From: an uncultured Verrucomicrobiota bacterium
GTDB taxonomy: Bacteria; Verrucomicrobiota; Kiritimatiellia; RFP12; UBA1067
DNA length: 8,046 nucleotides
Reading direction: 5' to 3'
Assembly (NCBI GenBank): GCA_946543025.1
Contig: CAMNLN010000156.1
Coordinates: 1 to 8,046, forward strand
Shown: positions 1 through 6,525 of the stretch, in pieces
How the letters are laid out: the number at the start of each line of letters is the position of its first letter
How positions within the stretch are numbered: the first letter of the stretch is position 1
Notes under the pieces: model-generated
Databases searched by the model: none
What the model was told of the DNA's origin: nothing
Seen by the model: only the letters and a program-made list of their open reading frames with translations
Program-made: the position numbers and the translations under genes

Positions 1-822
1 CGCGCGGAGCGAGCGCAGCATCGCCGCGCGGTCGGCATTCACGCCCGTCCAGAGCTCGAACGACTTCGCGCCCTGCCCCACGAGGAACTCCAGGCCGTCC
101 GTCGCGTCCGCGCCGGCGGCTTTCGCGGCGGCGGCCGTGGGCGGCAGCGTGGCCGTCGGCACGATGTCCAGCACGAACTGCCCCGGATGAAACGCCTCGG
201 GCGGCAGCGCGCTCGGCTCGCCCGGATGGAGGCCGAGCGGCGTGGCGTTCACCACGATCTCCGCCTGCGCGGCGGCGGCGGCCCACATAGCCTTGTCCGT
301 GATCGTCGAGATCTGCGTACCTGTACCGAGGGCGTTCAACTTCTCGGAAAGCGACGCCACGCGCGCCATGTCGAGGTCCGCCAGCACGAGCGCCGCCGCC
401 TTCTCGTGGCAGCACACGCCGGCAAGCGCGCCGCCCGCCCCGCCGCAGCCAACGATGAACACCTTCTTGCCCGCGAGCGACCGGCCGTGCGCGCGCAGCA
501 CGTCCACGAAGCCGATCACGTCCGTGTTGTACCCCGTGATCGTGCCGTCCTTCTCGAACTTCAGCGTGTTGCACGCGCCGTAGCGCGCCACGCTCTCGTC
601 CACGTGGTCGAGGAGCGGGATCACCGCCAGCTTGTGCGGCACGGTGACGTTCAGCCCCGCGTACCCTTCCTTCTGCTTCTCGCGCACGAACCGCTCCACG
701 TTCTCCGGCTCGACGTCGAACTTCTCGTAAGTTCCGTCAAAGCCAATAGCCGCAAAGTTGGCGGCATGCATCTTGGGCGAGAGGCTGTGCGCCACCGGAT
801 GCCCAATCACTGCAAATTTCAT
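1..822 (-). CDS. aroE: Shikimate dehydrogenase AroE (3' end beyond the left edge)
   Basis: Cytoplasmic enzyme of the shikimate pathway that reduces 3-dehydroshikimate to shikimate with a nicotinamide cofactor. The frame is open for 274 codons from the ATG at 820-822 to the left edge without a stop. The N-terminal substrate domain has AHSLSP (residues 11-16), NVTVPHK (58-64, catalytic Lys64), N85 and YNTD (98-101, catalytic Asp101), matching E. coli Lys65 and Asp102. The Rossmann domain has the glycine loop GCGGAGG (125-131), NATPLG (192-197) and a C-terminal LVGQGAKSFELWTG-type segment near 248-260. The family is usually about 270-290 residues, so only a few C-terminal residues are missing. 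The start is supported by an AAAGGA-type ribosome binding site 7 bases upstream and a TATAAT promoter. Oddity: the strand after the glycine loop ends in ADLD (148-151) in place of the NRT/R motif of NADP-specific enzymes. This could mean NAD preference, as in YdiB-like members. Family assignment is secure; cofactor is inferred. Confidence 0.95.
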   Translation of the reverse strand, partial: MKFAVIGHPVAHSLSPKMHAANFAAIGFDGTYEKFDVEPENVERFVREKQKEGYAGLNVTVPHKLAVIPLLDHVDESVARYGACNTLKFEKDGTITGYNTDVIGFVDVLRAHGRSLAGKKVFIVGCGGAGGALAGVCCHEKAAALVLADLDMARVASLSEKLNALGTGTQISTITDKAMWAAAAAQAEIVVNATPLGLHPGEPSALPPEAFHPGQFVLDIVPTATLPPTAAAAKAAGADATDGLEFLVGQGAKSFELWTGVNADRAAMLRSLRA

Positions 823-827
823 CTGTG

Positions 828-835
828 TTTCCTTT
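828..835 (-). promoter_or_regulatory. Ribosome binding site of aroE
   Basis: On the minus strand this reads AAAGGAAA, a purine-rich Shine-Dalgarno-like element about 7 bases before the aroE ATG at 820-822. It supports that start codon. Confidence 0.6.
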
Positions 836-870
836 CGCGCCCGCCGCTTTCCCGGCGAAGGCCGATGCGA

Positions 871-899
871 ATTATACCAAACTCCTGGACATGGGTAAA
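871..899 (-). promoter_or_regulatory. Promoter of aroE (extended -10)
   Basis: A perfect TATAAT lies at 871-876 on the minus strand, preceded by TGG, which gives the extended -10 form TGnTATAAT. A four-of-six -35 hexamer, TTTACC, lies at 894-899 with a 17-base spacer. Transcription would start near 864, giving a leader of about 40 bases with the ribosome binding site in it. It lies back to back with the promoter of the S1-domain gene. An AT-rich hexamer of this kind stands out in such GC-rich sequence. Confidence 0.65.
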
Positions 900-944
900 T
901 TGCCGTCTTGACGAAGCCGGATCGAGCGATTCGTGCGCGCGGCA

Positions 945-973
945 TTGTCGCGAGGAGCCGGATAAGGTATAAT
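945..973 (+). promoter_or_regulatory. Promoter of the S1-domain gene
   Basis: TTGTCG at 945-950 (four of six matches to TTGACA), a 17-base spacer, and a perfect TATAAT at 968-973. The predicted start point near 980 leaves a leader of about 27 bases before the ATG at 1007. This placement rules out the in-frame upstream starts at 908 (TTG) and 974 (ATG, immediately after the -10), which lie upstream of transcription start. The -10 core GGTATAAT is shared with the aroE and 651-residue gene promoters. Confidence 0.65.
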
Positions 974-993
974 ATGCGCCCGTTTCCCAGATT

Positions 994-997
994 GGAG
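994..997 (+). promoter_or_regulatory. Ribosome binding site deciding the S1 start
   Basis: GGAG, 9 bases before the ATG at 1007. It selects this ATG over the in-frame start codons further upstream. Confidence 0.6.
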
Positions 998-1006
998 ATT
1001 CGTTTC

Positions 1007-1984
<978 letters not shown>

Positions 1985-1986
1985 AG

Positions 1987-2535
1987 ATGGAAGTTGCGAG
2001 TTCCCTTCGATATTCCTATCAGGATGGGGTCCTGACCGTCAACGGACAGGCCTACCGTCGACCGTGCGACTGGGCGGCGGACTGCGGTCCCCTCTCGTTC
2101 CTCGGCTGTCCCCGCCCTTGGACGCCTGCCGCCCAAGCGGCCCTCGCGCAAATTCCACCCCCGCTCGCCCCAGACATTTCCAACTCCCCATTTCCCAACT
2201 CTTCCCTCTTCACTCCCCTCCGCGGACTGCCCGACGATTTTCTCGTCTTCGCCGTCGGCCTGGAAGGGTCTGTCCCCACCGTCTGCGGGCTCGCCTGTGC
2301 CGCTACCACCCTCACCGTCCGCTTCGAGGACGTGTGGCAGATGCTGCCCGCCAGCCATCGCATGTTTTCCTACACGTGCGACGCGACGCGCGACCTCCAC
2401 TCCAAGGATGCGCCCTCGGCGCAGGCCGAAGGCGTCGTCCACGAATCGATCCCTGGCCTCGCGCCCGACGTGCGCATCTGCCTCGACCTGGCCGACAACG
2501 GCGGTTTCGTCCTCTCATTTCATCCGGAAACATGA
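1987..2535 (+). CDS. Unrecognised 182-residue protein with a low-complexity insert
   Basis: I do not recognise this family. The ATG lies 2 bases after the S1-gene stop and the gene overlaps the tatD-like ATG in an ATGA, so all three are probably co-transcribed and translationally coupled. No strong ribosome binding site is visible (only GAAG next to the ATG), which fits reinitiation. The protein has no signal peptide or membrane segment. Residues 1-50 are rich in tryptophan, cysteine and proline (C27, C33, C41). Residues 63-77 are a Pro/Ser/Asn-rich stretch encoded by a G-free pyrimidine-rich repeat that looks inserted. The part from about 82 on alternates hydrophobic strands and turns (FLVFAVGLEG, VRICLDLADNGGFVLSF), suggesting a mostly beta fold. 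Seven cysteines in all (including C100, C104, C131, C165) could be structural, but no standard metal-binding motif is clear. The reading frame and its coupling are the main support for it being real. Confidence 0.7.
   Translation: MEVASSLRYSYQDGVLTVNGQAYRRPCDWAADCGPLSFLGCPRPWTPAAQAALAQIPPPLAPDISNSPFPNSSLFTPLRGLPDDFLVFAVGLEGSVPTVCGLACAATTLTVRFEDVWQMLPASHRMFSYTCDATRDLHSKDAPSAQAEGVVHESIPGLAPDVRICLDLADNGGFVLSFHPET
2174..2221 (+). repeat. G-free pyrimidine-rich repeat inside a coding region
   Basis: A 48-base run without a single G on this strand, in an otherwise GC-rich gene. It contains two imperfect tandem units, CATTTCCAACT at 2175-2185 and CATTTCCCAACT at 2189-2200, 14 bases apart, followed by related CTTCCCTCTTCACTCC. 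It is read in frame as a Pro/Ser/Asn-rich segment (residues 63-77 of the 182-residue protein). Similar C/T-rich short tandem units are known as dispersed repeats in cyanobacteria and some other genomes. Whether this one recurs elsewhere in its genome cannot be seen here. Confidence 0.5.
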
Positions 2536-3197
2536 CCGACGCCCACTACCATCGCGACGGCTATCCGGCCTTCCTGCGCACGCCTGACCGCGAGATACGC
2601 TTCTACGGCATCCACCCGTGGCAGGCGGACGCCGCCGCAGATTCCTCCGTCGTCCGCGCCCAACTCGCCGCCGACCCAGCTGCCGGCGTGGGCGAAATCG
2701 GCCTCGACAGGCTGAAGTCCAAGACAATCTCCGATTCTCAACGCCAGCTTTTCGGACAACAGCTCGCGCTCGCCGCCGAGATGCGCCGCCCCGTCGTCCT
2801 CCACGGCGCGAAGTGCTGGGGCGAGGTCGTAGCCGCGTGCCATCCTTACAGGGGCCGGATCCCCGCATTCCTCTTCCACGGCTTCTCGCGCAGCGCGGGA
2901 CTCCTCCCGGAAATCTTCGCCATCAACGGCTACGTCTCAGTCGGTCCCGCCCTTCTCAACGACCACGCGGTCAACTACCGCACGCTCGTGAAGGACCTGC
3001 CGCCCGACCGTATCCTGATCGAGACGGACATGGACTACGCCCTTTCCGAAACTGCCGCCGACGAAACCCTGCGGCAAATTGTCACGACGCTCGCCGCCCT
3101 GCGCGGAACGGACGTCGGAACAGTCGATGCGCAAATCGCAGGCAACGTCCGCGCGTTCCTGAAGCCGTTCAGCGGAAGAGAATCAGCATGCCCGTGA
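2532..3197 (+). CDS. TatD-family metal-dependent hydrolase, compact form
   Basis: A 221-residue TIM-barrel amidohydrolase of the TatD (DNase/exonuclease) family. All the expected divalent-metal ligands are present: H5 and H7 in DAHYHRD, E55 in GEIGLD, H91 in LHGAKCW, H116 in FLFHGF and D166 in LIETDMDY. GIHPW (26-30) and GYVSVGPALL (133-142) are also typical. The family is usually 255-265 residues. This one is short because the segment between the HxH motif and GIHPW is only about 18 residues, against roughly 40 or more in most relatives. The C-terminal helix ends in NVRAFL (205-210), where the family normally ends. The final 11 residues are encoded in the overlap with the convergent gene and may be a run-on tail. 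The start overlaps the upstream stop by ATGA, implying coupled translation. Likely a cytoplasmic 3'-5' nuclease or other phosphoesterase-type hydrolase; the substrate is unknown. Confidence 0.87.
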   Translation: MTDAHYHRDGYPAFLRTPDREIRFYGIHPWQADAAADSSVVRAQLAADPAAGVGEIGLDRLKSKTISDSQRQLFGQQLALAAEMRRPVVLHGAKCWGEVVAACHPYRGRIPAFLFHGFSRSAGLLPEIFAINGYVSVGPALLNDHAVNYRTLVKDLPPDRILIETDMDYALSETAADETLRQIVTTLAALRGTDVGTVDAQIAGNVRAFLKPFSGRESACP

Positions 3198-3483
3198 GCG
3201 TGAACGCGCTCGCGCCGAGGTCCACGTTGTTCCACGTCAAGGTGCCGACGTTGTTGCCAAGCGTCTTCGTACGGTTGCTGCCCTGGTTGAGGAACGTGAC
3301 GGAACCGCCGCCGTTCGCGACCGTCGCGTGCTGCCAGTACTGGGCCGTCGACATGCTGTAGTTGCTGTCGAGAGGCTGGATCCACGTGCCGTCGACGGCG
3401 GCGGCCGGGAGTCCCGCGCACAGGCAACAACAGACCGCGTAAAACAGGATTTTCGGCGACCGACGGCATAAACGATTCGACAT
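3169..3483 (-). CDS. Small exported protein, apparently truncated autotransporter-repeat-like N-terminus
   Basis: A 105-residue protein beginning with a convincing Sec signal peptide: a basic n-region (R4, R7, R8, K11), a hydrophobic core at 12-25 that includes three consecutive cysteines, and an A27-A-A29 cleavage site before VDGTW. The mature part is Asn/Gly/Thr/Ser-rich with short alternating strands (GGGSVTFLN, NNVGTLTWNN, ASAFTLTG). It resembles the first repeat of large secreted autotransporter-associated beta-strand proteins common in Verrucomicrobia and relatives. Those proteins run to hundreds or thousands of residues, whereas this frame stops abruptly after LILFR. It is therefore probably a remnant or degraded gene, although a genuine small secreted protein cannot be excluded. 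The start at 3481-3483 is chosen for the GGAAGGAA site upstream and the signal peptide. A longer in-frame start at 3526-3528 would add 15 residues and spoil the signal peptide. Its end overlaps the tatD-like gene by 29 bases, tail to tail. Confidence 0.6.
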   Translation of the reverse strand: MSNRLCRRSPKILFYAVCCCLCAGLPAAAVDGTWIQPLDSNYSMSTAQYWQHATVANGGGSVTFLNQGSNRTKTLGNNVGTLTWNNVDLGASAFTLTGMLILFR

Positions 3484-3491
3484 AGGCAATA

Positions 3492-3499
3492 TTCCTTCC
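3492..3499 (-). promoter_or_regulatory. Ribosome binding site of the exported protein
   Basis: GGAAGGAA on the minus strand, 8 bases before the ATG at 3481-3483. It selects this ATG over the in-frame ATG codons further upstream at 3520-3528. Confidence 0.6.
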
Positions 3500-3500
3500 A

Positions 3501-3526
3501 GAAAATGGCCTTGTTTTGCCATTTTC
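3501..3526. repeat. 9-bp inverted repeat (possible terminator or leader hairpin)
   Basis: GAAAATGGC at 3501-3509 pairs perfectly with GCCATTTTC at 3518-3526 across an 8-base loop. On the minus strand it lies 29 bases after the stop of the 651-residue gene and just upstream of the ribosome binding site of the exported protein. The A-rich 5' arm and T-rich 3' arm resemble a weak factor-independent terminator readable on either strand. The GC core is only three pairs and there is no T run beyond the stem. It could equally be a leader hairpin of the exported-protein gene. Confidence 0.45.
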
Positions 3527-3543
3527 ACCCCTGCCTTGTCAAT
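3515..3543 (-). promoter_or_regulatory. Tentative promoter of the exported protein
   Basis: A perfect TTGACA lies at 3538-3543 on the minus strand. Some 17-18 bases on, inside the hairpin, there is only a poor -10 candidate (CAAAAC, three of six), although it is preceded by TGG as in the extended -10 promoters of this window. The -35 match is good and the -10 is weak, so this is a low-confidence call. Confidence 0.25.
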
Positions 3544-3555
3544 CTGAAAATGCCG

Positions 3556-5511
3556 TCAGGACTGGATCGCCTTCTTGAGCGCGGTCGCCACCGCGGCGGG
3601 ATCGCAGGCATTGAGCCGCGCGAGGACGCTCGTCCAGCGGAACGCGCCCGACCCGGCCTGGTCGTAGGGCCGATGGACGAACAGCTCGTCGAACCCACGC
3701 TTGTGCGCGCGGTAGGACGCCTGCACGGCCGCCAGTCGCCGCTCGAACGCCTGCACGTACGCCTTCGCGAAGGCGGGAAAATCGCCGACGAACGCCTCGC
3801 GGCAGCGCACCACGTTCGCGTAGGCCCCGACCAGCTCATCGAAGGATTCGCGGTACTTGACGAAGGAGCCCGTGTGGTCCGTCACCACGAGTCCGGCGGG
3901 AAGGCCGTCCTCGCCGCACTGGAGCACCTCGTAGTTCGTGTCGAAGAGGCATTCGCCCGTCTCGGTGGCGGCACGGCCCACGATCATGTCGAGCGCGGCA
4001 GCCTCGCCCATCAACGTGGCGAACGCATGCGCGAAGGCGGGGTTGCGGAAACGCTCGGGCGGAACCTTGTCGGAGGCGACGCCGCGGATGTAGGAGCGCA
4101 TGTAGTAGAACGCGCGCACCGTGGTGCCGTAGTACTGGTTGTTGCCGAGGTATTTCTCCGTAAACTGCCCGAATCCCACCTGATACGGCAGGTTCATGCC
4201 GAGCTGGCGGCAGGCGAGGCGGCGGTCCAGGATGTAGTCCGCGTACTCGTTCGCTTCCAGAATCGACTGGAGCAGGTCCTTGCCTTCGTCGAGATGCTCG
4301 GCGATGCCCCACTTCTGGAAGCGGATCACGAACACGCGGCAATAGTCCTTGCCCACCTCCTTGTACTGGACGATGTACACGTTGCCGCGCTTGTGGCCCG
4401 CCACCGGGCGCCGCGCGAGCGAATGCGCGATGCGGCCGATGTTGATGTACTCCACCGTGCCGAAGAGTCGCAGCAGGTTGAAGACGATCGAACGCACGCG
4501 GAAGTCGCAAAGCTCCAGGAGCGCGGGATCCTGCGTGCGCTGCGCCTCGTCGAAGAGTGGGTCGAAGATGAGCTGCCCGTCCACCACGCGGCCGCCGGGC
4601 AGCCATTCGATCTGGCGGTAGAACTCCGGGCTGATGCCCTGGATGAGGTCCTGTTCTCCCACCTCGGTCTCGTTCGGGCGGCGCGAGATGGCCGCGCTCA
4701 TCGTGCTGCGCCAATCAAGGTTCGCGGGCGTCTCGTCACGGAGGTTCGCGGGCAGCGCGAGTCGCCACTTTGTGGCCGCAACCTCCACGGCGGCGCGGAG
4801 CGCGGCGTCGTCCTGCTCGGCGGGACGGACGGCGTTGAATGCCTCGCGCACGTCCGGCGTGAGGTCTGCCGGGAAAAGCGCGATCTCGGGCTGGCCGAGG
4901 CGGTTGTGCGCACGCAGGCCGTCCACGATCTCCGCCACCTGCGCGCGGAAGGCGTCCGGCGGCAGCGCGGCAACCTGCTCCAGCCCGCCGGCCGTCAGGT
5001 AGCGTGTGCCGGTGTTGCCGTTGTAATAGTAGATCGGCTCGTGCTGGATGGCGACGCGCGCCGCCGCGAGGGCCCGGTCGATCTCCTCCGCGCTTTGCGG
5101 CGCGCGCGCCATGCGCCAGTTCTCGCCGCGCGCGCGCAAGGCGTCGCGTACCTTGGCGGCGTGCGTGTTGAGGAACCGGATGCGCCGTTTCGAGACGAGC
5201 GTCTGCAGCACCTCGTCCGCCTTGAAGGCCAGGTCCATGCGGTCGGGATCGGGCCGGATCAGCACGCAGTCGTCCGTGAACAGAAGGTCCGCCGAGTCGG
5301 CCCATTCGGCCGCCGCCTCGCGTTCGGTCAATTCGGGACGGCCTTCCGCGATGCGCGCGCGGCTCAGCTCCTTCACCCACGCGATGCGCTGCATCGCATG
5401 GACGCCCCTCTGCGTCACAAGGCCGGGAGTGCGGAAAAAAAGCGTACCGATGCGGCTCTTGAGCGAGCCGTCCGGATTCTTCGCAAAGATTGGATCGCCT
5501 AGTATCTTCAT
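3556..5511 (-). CDS. Unrecognised 651-residue protein
   Basis: I cannot assign a family. There is no signal peptide and no clear membrane segment, so it is probably cytoplasmic. Residues 1-300 are mixed, with an Ala/Arg-rich helical part (about 110-160), GNTGTRYL (165-172) and a region to about 280 that may be a separate domain. Residues 335-560 look most conserved in character: GNVYIVQYKEVGKDY, VFVIRFQKWG (394-402), a helix ANEYADYILDRRLACRQLG (420-438), YMRSYIRG (470-477), ETGECLFDTNYEVLQ (517-531) and LVVTDHTGSF (541-550). The order of a lysine strand, a glutamate-bearing helix, a D-x-N site and a strand ending in Asp recalls atypical kinases, but that is an inference. The ATG at 5509-5511 is set by the promoter only 9 bases upstream. 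The frame stays open further upstream, but that part overlaps the nucleoside kinase gene and would precede the promoter. It follows the nucleoside kinase gene by 47 bases on the same strand. Confidence 0.8.
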   Translation of the reverse strand: MKILGDPIFAKNPDGSLKSRIGTLFFRTPGLVTQRGVHAMQRIAWVKELSRARIAEGRPELTEREAAAEWADSADLLFTDDCVLIRPDPDRMDLAFKADEVLQTLVSKRRIRFLNTHAAKVRDALRARGENWRMARAPQSAEEIDRALAAARVAIQHEPIYYYNGNTGTRYLTAGGLEQVAALPPDAFRAQVAEIVDGLRAHNRLGQPEIALFPADLTPDVREAFNAVRPAEQDDAALRAAVEVAATKWRLALPANLRDETPANLDWRSTMSAAISRRPNETEVGEQDLIQGISPEFYRQIEWLPGGRVVDGQLIFDPLFDEAQRTQDPALLELCDFRVRSIVFNLLRLFGTVEYINIGRIAHSLARRPVAGHKRGNVYIVQYKEVGKDYCRVFVIRFQKWGIAEHLDEGKDLLQSILEANEYADYILDRRLACRQLGMNLPYQVGFGQFTEKYLGNNQYYGTTVRAFYYMRSYIRGVASDKVPPERFRNPAFAHAFATLMGEAAALDMIVGRAATETGECLFDTNYEVLQCGEDGLPAGLVVTDHTGSFVKYRESFDELVGAYANVVRCREAFVGDFPAFAKAYVQAFERRLAAVQASYRAHKRGFDELFVHRPYDQAGSGAFRWTSVLARLNACDPAAVATALKKAIQS

Positions 5512-5520
5512 AGCCCCGAT

Positions 5521-5529
5521 ATTATACCA
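5521..5529 (-). promoter_or_regulatory. Extended -10 promoter giving a leaderless or near-leaderless message
   Basis: On the minus strand this reads TGGTATAAT, an extended -10 element with a perfect TATAAT at 5521-5526. There is no convincing -35 17 bases upstream (GCCGCG), which the TGn extension may offset. Only 9 bases separate the TATAAT from the ATG at 5511, so transcription should begin within about 0-4 bases of the start codon. No normally spaced Shine-Dalgarno site would then be on the message. Confidence 0.6.
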
Positions 5530-5558
5530 TGTTTTCGGAGCCGCGCGGCTTTCGCGCG

Positions 5559-6524
5559 TCAGTAGCTGAACCGGCTGCCGCCGATGGACTCGCGCAGGAT
5601 GGAGTCGACGGGGATGCCGTCGGACGGCGCCTCGGAGATCGGCGCGAGCATCGTCGCGAGGCGGTCGGCCTCGCGGAAGGTCGGCTCGCCGTCCTCCACG
5701 CCGCGCAGGAGGTCCATCGCGAACGGCTTCAGCACGGCCAGCTCGTAGTCGAGCGACGTGTTGAACACCGCGTCCGCCAGATGGCGGAACGGGTTGATCC
5801 ACTTCTGCTCGCCCTCCTCGACGCTCGGCCAGCGCGCGAGCGTGGTGGAGGCCGGCGTGCCGCGGAAATTGGAATCGCGCACGATCCGGCGCACGAGCCG
5901 CGTGTCGTCCGCGAAGAACGCCTCGCATCCTTCGGGCAGCAGCTGCGTGAACATGTTGATGTACACGCGGAACTTGATCTCCTCCGCGAGGCCCGAGGTG
6001 AGGCGCGGGTTGAGGGCGTGGATGCCCTCCAGCACCACCACGCCGCCGAGCGGGAGGGTGGTCGTCTCCGGCGCGTCGTACCCCTCCTTCGTGGTGAAGT
6101 CGAACTTCCTGAGCGTCACCGCCTCGCCCTCGAACAGCCTCGCGAGGTCAGCCACCAGCCGCTCGCAGTCCACAGCCTCGATCGTCTCGTAGTCGAACGT
6201 GCCGTCGGGGTTGCGCGGGTTGCGCGAGTCGCCGACGAAATAGTCGTCCGTGGACATGTGCAGCGCCGAGAGGCCGTTCTCGCGCAGCCGGATGCAGAGG
6301 CGCAGCGCCGTCGTCGTCTTACCGGCCGAGGACGGCCCCGAGACGAGCACGAGCCGCGTGGCGGGCACCTTGGCGGCGGTGCGCTCGGCGATGCGCACGA
6401 TGCGCTCCGCGTGGCGCGTCTCGTCGGTGAGCACCTGGCGGGCGAAGCCCCCGCGCCGGATGATGTCGTTCAGTTCGGCGATGCCGCGGATGTGTCCTTC
6501 CATTTCCATCACTTGTCCGTCCAT
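5559..6524 (-). CDS. Uridine kinase-like nucleoside kinase
   Basis: A 321-residue P-loop kinase of the uridine kinase/phosphoribulokinase superfamily, expected to phosphorylate a pyrimidine nucleoside (uridine or cytidine to the monophosphate) in nucleotide salvage. The Walker A loop is GPSSAGKTT (63-71). STDDYF (91-96) is the substrate/metal segment, VVLEGIHALN (163-172) is the Walker B-like strand, and RLVRRIVRDSNFRG (209-222) carries the lid arginines. The C-terminus has the SILRESIGGS signature (308-317). The N-terminal 55 residues match the helical linker found before the kinase domain in the longer TGS-domain/uridine-kinase fusions. The TGS domain itself is absent, so this is the shorter architecture; length (about 320) and motifs otherwise look intact. 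The ATG follows the dnaE stop by one base and has a strong AAAGGAG site 8 bases upstream inside dnaE. Met6 and Met8 are less well-placed alternatives. Nucleotide specificity is inferred from family. Confidence 0.88.
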   Translation of the reverse strand: MDGQVMEMEGHIRGIAELNDIIRRGGFARQVLTDETRHAERIVRIAERTAAKVPATRLVLVSGPSSAGKTTTALRLCIRLRENGLSALHMSTDDYFVGDSRNPRNPDGTFDYETIEAVDCERLVADLARLFEGEAVTLRKFDFTTKEGYDAPETTTLPLGGVVVLEGIHALNPRLTSGLAEEIKFRVYINMFTQLLPEGCEAFFADDTRLVRRIVRDSNFRGTPASTTLARWPSVEEGEQKWINPFRHLADAVFNTSLDYELAVLKPFAMDLLRGVEDGEPTFREADRLATMLAPISEAPSDGIPVDSILRESIGGSRFSY

Positions 6525-6525
6525 G

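Noticed and set aside
908..1006. Longer in-frame start (TTG at 908 or ATG at 974) for the S1-domain gene
   Set aside because: Both starts lie upstream of the predicted transcription start (TATAAT at 968-973), and the extra residues are Arg-rich with no S1 character. GGAG precedes the ATG at 1007.
823..1006. Possible riboswitch or small RNA in the divergent intergenic region
   Set aside because: The 184 bases are accounted for by two promoters and two short leaders; no extended conserved stem or known riboswitch motif is visible.
2515..2879. Minus-strand frames opposite the tatD-like gene
   Set aside because: Arg/Gly-rich with no motifs, opposite a gene with all TatD metal ligands.
3505..5502. 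Plus-strand open frame of 665 codons opposite the 651-residue gene
   Set aside because: Arg/Ala/Val/His-rich composition typical of an antisense shadow. The minus-strand frame has a promoter, a balanced composition and coherent motifs.
5512..5928. Upstream extension of the 651-residue frame into the nucleoside kinase gene
   Set aside because: It would overlap the kinase in another frame and start before the TATAAT; the added sequence is Arg-rich shadow-like.
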